From NCBI GenBank assembly GCA_021817755.1, contig JAKAGC010000110.1:1-9169 (forward strand): 9,169 nt of DNA, in the 5' to 3' direction. Source of the stretch: Acidobacteriota bacterium (lineage in GTDB: Bacteria > Acidobacteriota > Aminicenantia > UBA2199). A program made the translations under genes and the position numbers. Positions 7,313 through 9,169 of the stretch are shown here, piece after piece. The notes beneath the pieces are model-generated. The model saw nothing but the letters and a program-made list of their open reading frames with translations. It was not told the DNA's origin and made no database searches. Every line of letters begins with the position of its first letter. Position 1 is the stretch's first letter.

Positions 7313-7341
7313 TTGAGACGATTTATCACAATTCTTATACT
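7313..7341 (+). promoter_or_regulatory. Sigma-70 type promoter P1
   Basis: TTGAGA (7313-7318), 17 bp, then TATACT (7336-7341). The predicted start is near 7348. It lies about 55 bp upstream of a Shine-Dalgarno and 34-codon ORF, and about 200 bp upstream of a second promoter. Confidence 0.65.
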
Positions 7342-7394
7342 ATACTATTTACGTAAAAGAAAAAAATAACTGAAATCATTAACGGAGCTGTTTA

Positions 7395-7499
7395 ATGAAG
7401 AATGAATTGCTACAGTGTGGCGAGGTTCTGATTGGCCGAGTTCTCGAGGGTCGAGAATTCGGCCCGTCCGAAACAAAAAAAATTTTTAGAATACTTTAA
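7395..7499 (+). CDS. Possible 34-aa small protein
   Basis: The ORF runs from ATG 7395 to TAA 7497 and is preceded by a good promoter (7313-7341) and by CGGAG at 7383-7387, 7 nt before the ATG. The peptide begins MKNELLQCGEVLIGRVLEG and ends KKIFRIL. It is not obviously membranous and has one Cys. I recognise no family. The codons for its middle part are also the arms of a 14-bp hairpin (7434-7464), so the sequence may be constrained by structure rather than by protein. It could be a real small protein, a leader peptide, or a chance ORF in a non-coding RNA locus. Confidence 0.4.
   Translation: MKNELLQCGEVLIGRVLEGREFGPSETKKIFRIL
7434..7464. repeat. 14-bp hairpin / inverted repeat IR1
   Basis: GGCCGAGTTCTCGA (7434-7447), GGG loop, then TCGAGAATTCGGCC (7451-7464); all 14 positions pair in RNA, one as G-U. 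No T-run follows on either strand, so it is not an intrinsic terminator. It lies about 45 bp upstream of the -35 of the second promoter and shares its inner arms with IR2. Confidence 0.8.
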
Positions 7500-7507
7500 A
7501 ATTTTAT

Positions 7508-7536
7508 TTGACTTTTTTGAGTTTTTATAATATAAT
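7508..7536 (+). promoter_or_regulatory. Near-consensus sigma-70 promoter P2
   Basis: TTGACT (7508-7513), exactly 17 bp, then a perfect TATAAT (7531-7536). The predicted start is at about 7543. This is among the best promoter matches in the window, and no plus-strand protein gene follows it. Confidence 0.82.
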
Positions 7537-7558
7537 ATATGTGGTAGTAAATTTATTA

Positions 7559-7579
7559 CTCTCGAAAATATTTCGAGAG
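7559..7579. repeat. 9-bp hairpin / inverted repeat IR2
   Basis: CTCTCGAAA (7559-7567), ATA, TTTCGAGAG (7571-7579), a perfect inverted repeat just downstream of the predicted P2 start. It can act as a 5' RNA stem-loop or as a DNA operator. The TCTCGA and TCGAGA arms recur in IR1. Confidence 0.75.
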
Positions 7580-7629
7580 GCGTTAAAAAAAAATATAATA
7601 CGTTTTTGTATCCTCCTGAGATTTGGTCT

Positions 7630-7682
7630 GATGCCGTCTCACCCCGCTTAAGGGAGGCAGGGTGAGACGGTATCTGTTTTTT
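7630..7682 (+). terminator. Strong intrinsic terminator
   Basis: CCGTCTCACCC (7634-7644) and GGGTGAGACGG (7660-7670) are a perfect 11-bp stem. It extends through G-U, T-A, A-T and G-C to 15 pairs (7630-7674). The 15-nt loop contains AAGGGAGG. TG and then six T (7677-7682) follow, giving termination in the plus direction. No T-run lies at the corresponding place on the minus strand. Confidence 0.88.
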
Positions 7683-7838
7683 AGGGCAAAATTTCGGTAG
7701 AGATGAAAAAATCAACATTATCCACAATCACTATAAAATATAATAAAACTCTAAATTCAAGAAACTTCTACTACAACATTTTGATTAGATGGGAATTACT
7801 TCTCTTTAAAAATCCTTTTCAGGACCTACTCTATCTCA
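7683..7838. other. Intergenic spacer between small RNA terminator and thioesterase gene
   Basis: AT-rich, with no ORF or promoter I can support. A small minus-strand hairpin at 7808-7824 (TCCT, GAAA tetraloop, AGGA, then TTTTT) follows the thioesterase stop and is listed as a weak terminator. Confidence 0.55.
7808..7824 (-). terminator. Weak terminator after the thioesterase gene
   Basis: On the minus strand TCCT-GAAA-AGGA forms a 4-bp stem with a GNRA-type loop, extendable by G-U pairs, followed directly by five T. It lies 15 bp past the stop codon. The stem is short, so efficiency is doubtful. Confidence 0.4.
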
Positions 7839-8252
7839 TTACATTCTGGAAAGAATTACCTTGAGTTCTTCAGGAAGGGGGACTTTTTTGCCTGTGAATC
7901 GATCGATGGAGACATGTACCGTCTCACCGATCGCAGTTATGACCTCACCTTTACCATCTCCATTTAATTTTAAGATTTCATGTCTGAGTATAAAAGAACT
8001 ATTTTTAGTATTATTTAGCATCGAGCGAATCGTGACTCTATCTCCCGGGTAAAGAGACGATTTATAATCCATCGAAGCATGAACGAGAGGCAGAATATAC
8101 TCTCTTTCTTTCAATATTTTCCCTGGCCCCAAGCCATTGGCGTCCATAAAAGCTTCAAAGGCATCATGAACCAGCCGGAAATAGTTGGCAAAAAACATGA
8201 TCCCGGCTGCATCCGCTTCATGAAGTTTAATCACTGTTTTATACTCAAACAT
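7839..8252 (-). CDS. Hotdog-fold acyl-CoA thioesterase (YbgC / 4HBT type)
   Basis: A 137-residue cytoplasmic protein of the hotdog thioesterase superfamily, which hydrolyses acyl-CoA thioesters. Near the N-terminus is KLHEADAAGIMFFANYFRLV; Asp14 in the ADAAG motif matches the catalytic Asp of the YbgC/4-hydroxybenzoyl-CoA thioesterase group. VHASMDYKSSLYPGDRV in the middle and ETVHVSIDRFTGKKVPLPEEL near the end are also typical. The substrate is not evident: the motif also resembles dihydroxynaphthoyl-CoA hydrolases, and no tol-pal or menaquinone genes are in view. I prefer ATG 8252, which has AAGGTG 9 nt upstream; a GTG at 8264 in the same frame is part of that very site. The gene overlaps mnmG by 8 bp, so it is translated from the same transcript. 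Confidence 0.88.
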   Translation of the reverse strand: MFEYKTVIKLHEADAAGIMFFANYFRLVHDAFEAFMDANGLGPGKILKEREYILPLVHASMDYKSSLYPGDRVTIRSMLNNTKNSSFILRHEILKLNGDGKGEVITAIGETVHVSIDRFTGKKVPLPEELKVILSRM

Positions 8253-9169
8253 TATCCATTTCACCTTGCGGATTTATTTTCTCTTTCATGCCGGTATTTC
8301 GTTTTCTTTGGGAAAGAGTTAAATAAATAGACATCGTATTGATTGTAGCAGGAGTAATCCCCGGTATATCCAATGCTTCCGCCAAAGTAGCAGGACGGTA
8401 TCGAATCAATTTTTGCCGTGCTTCATGTGATATCCCGTCAATTTCATCGTAATCGATATCCATGGGAATTTTTATTTTCGAAAGATTTTTGAAACGTTCC
8501 ACATGTTGCTTCTGAATTTTTATATATCCTTCATACTTTACACTTGCTTCAATATAGGAAATATCCAGAAGACTTCGCTTTTTTAGTATTTTTTCTCCAT
8601 ACAATTCCTCCACCTTTTCCAGATCGTGTTCCGGCATCTTTAAAAGATGAAGAAGTGAGTAACTCCGTTCCTTAAATTTCGCACGTTGATTATTCAATTT
8701 ACTTATAGTATTGTGAAGTTTAGTCAACCGTCGTTCTTCTTTTTTATAAAAGGACTCATCCAGGAGTCCCATTTTTACTGCATAATGAGACAACCGTTCG
8801 AATGCATTGTCTTCACGTAATTGTAACCTGTGTTCCGCACGAGATGTAAAGAGCCGGTATGGTTCATCTACTCCCCGTGTAACGATATCATCGATCAAAA
8901 CTCCCGCATAAGCCTCATGACGCTTTGGAATAAAAGATTCTTTTTCATGCAATTTTAAGGCAACGTTGATACCAGCAATCATCCCCTGCGCAGCCGCTTC
9001 TTCATAACCCGATGTCCCATTCACCTGCCCTGCAAAATAAAGATTTTCAATTATTTTTGTTTCAAGCGTATGGTGAAGTTGTGTGGCCTGGATCGCATCA
9101 TATTCGATCGCATAAGCTGGTCGCATGATCCGAGCCTGATCAAGTCCCGGAATCGCTTTTAATATTAAT
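8245..9169 (-). CDS. mnmG: tRNA uridine-5-carboxymethylaminomethyl enzyme MnmG, C-terminal half (partial)
   Basis: MnmG (GidA), with MnmE, uses FAD and methylene-tetrahydrofolate to add an aminomethyl-type group to C5 of wobble U34 in certain tRNAs. The frame is open to the right edge of the window, so the start lies outside; about 307 of the usual 620 or so residues are present. Recognisable pieces are IPGLDQARIMRPAYAIEYD, HHTLETKIIENLYFAGQVNG followed by TSGYEEAAAQGMIAGINVAL, the helical-domain signature LFTSRAEHRLQLREDNA, and near the end EARQKLIRYRPATLAEALDI with PGITPATINTMSIYL, the C-terminal region needed for tRNA and MnmE contact. A Met codon at 9126 lies inside the conserved IMRPAY motif and is not the real start. 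The last codons overlap the thioesterase gene. Confidence 0.96.
   Translation of the reverse strand, partial: LILKAIPGLDQARIMRPAYAIEYDAIQATQLHHTLETKIIENLYFAGQVNGTSGYEEAAAQGMIAGINVALKLHEKESFIPKRHEAYAGVLIDDIVTRGVDEPYRLFTSRAEHRLQLREDNAFERLSHYAVKMGLLDESFYKKEERRLTKLHNTISKLNNQRAKFKERSYSLLHLLKMPEHDLEKVEELYGEKILKKRSLLDISYIEASVKYEGYIKIQKQHVERFKNLSKIKIPMDIDYDEIDGISHEARQKLIRYRPATLAEALDIPGITPATINTMSIYLTLSQRKRNTGMKEKINPQGEMDNV

Larger units (their letters stand above)
7543..7682 (+). ncRNA. Candidate small RNA, about 130-140 nt, unknown family
   Basis: The transcript is predicted from promoter P2 to an intrinsic terminator. Its 5' part has a perfect 9-bp stem-loop (7559-7579). Next comes an A-rich, probably single-stranded linker (7584-7600), a CCTCCT element (7612-7617) complementary to a Shine-Dalgarno, and a long terminator hairpin ending in six T. 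Its loop carries GGGAGG. No ORF with a plausible ribosome-binding site lies within it, and the next gene is on the opposite strand, so it is not an mRNA leader. It does not look like tmRNA, RNase P, SRP or 6S RNA to me. Exact ends and function are unknown. Confidence 0.62.

Noticed and set aside
7434..7464. IR1 hairpin as an intrinsic terminator
   Set aside because: No T-run follows on either strand: CGTCCGAAAC follows on the plus strand and a mixed sequence on the minus strand.
7543..7682. Riboswitch or attenuator leader
   Set aside because: No plus-strand gene lies downstream of the terminator; the next gene is convergent.
7543..7682. 6S RNA, tmRNA, SRP RNA or RNase P RNA
   Set aside because: Too short or lacking the long closing stem, tRNA-like ends or conserved cores of those families, as far as can be judged by eye.
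7410..7727. 105-codon minus-strand ORF across the hairpin region
   Set aside because: It runs antisense through two promoters and a terminator, is low-complexity, and has no family features.
6736..7840. CRISPR array or insertion sequence in the gene-poor stretch
   Set aside because: No regularly spaced direct repeats, no transposase frame and no terminal inverted repeats with target duplications.

Overview
The window is AT-rich bacterial chromosomal DNA carrying mostly housekeeping genes, from an organism I cannot place with confidence. A lipoprotein signal with a relaxed lipobox, a signal-peptide (probably periplasmic) DUF4412 protein and an SLH-like domain on a lipoprotein point to a diderm (two-membrane) bacterium. 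The lack of hfq between miaA and hflX argues against the standard proteobacterial layout. A spirochaete or a poorly cultivated diderm phylum would fit, but this is inference.

Layout, left to right. Bases 1-126 are the 3' end of purF (+). A plus-strand run follows: a DUF4388/PATAN signalling protein, a doubtful 31-codon membrane ORF, miaA, hflX and a TPR lipoprotein with an SLH-like C-terminus. Spacing is tight from miaA onward (3 bp between miaA and hflX, then a 4-bp overlap), so these three are probably cotranscribed. A 9-bp GC-rich hairpin terminator at 5002-5035 separates them from two minus-strand genes: a Met-rich DUF4412 secreted protein and an HDOD-domain protein. Each of these has its own near-consensus sigma-70 promoter with a 17-bp spacer. 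At the right edge, on the minus strand, are the C-terminal half of mnmG and an overlapping hotdog-fold acyl-CoA thioesterase.

The roughly 1.16 kb between the HDOD gene and the thioesterase gene (6679-7838) holds no recognisable protein-coding gene, but its right half is structured. A plus-strand promoter (7313-7341) precedes a Shine-Dalgarno sequence and a 34-codon ORF (7395-7499). A second, nearly perfect promoter (TTGACT-17-TATAAT, 7508-7536) is followed about 140 nt later by a strong intrinsic terminator (stem up to 15 bp, then six T). Two inverted repeats sharing TCTCGA/TCGAGA arms lie on either side of the second promoter. No plus-strand gene follows the terminator, so the simplest reading is a free-standing small RNA of about 130-140 nt. 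I recognise no known RNA family in it. It is the best candidate here for something undescribed.

Functionally, MiaA (A37 of tRNA), MnmG (U34 of tRNA) and HflX (rescue of stalled or split ribosomes) all act on translation. The DUF4388 and HDOD proteins are signalling-type proteins. The TPR/SLH-like lipoprotein and the DUF4412 protein are envelope proteins.
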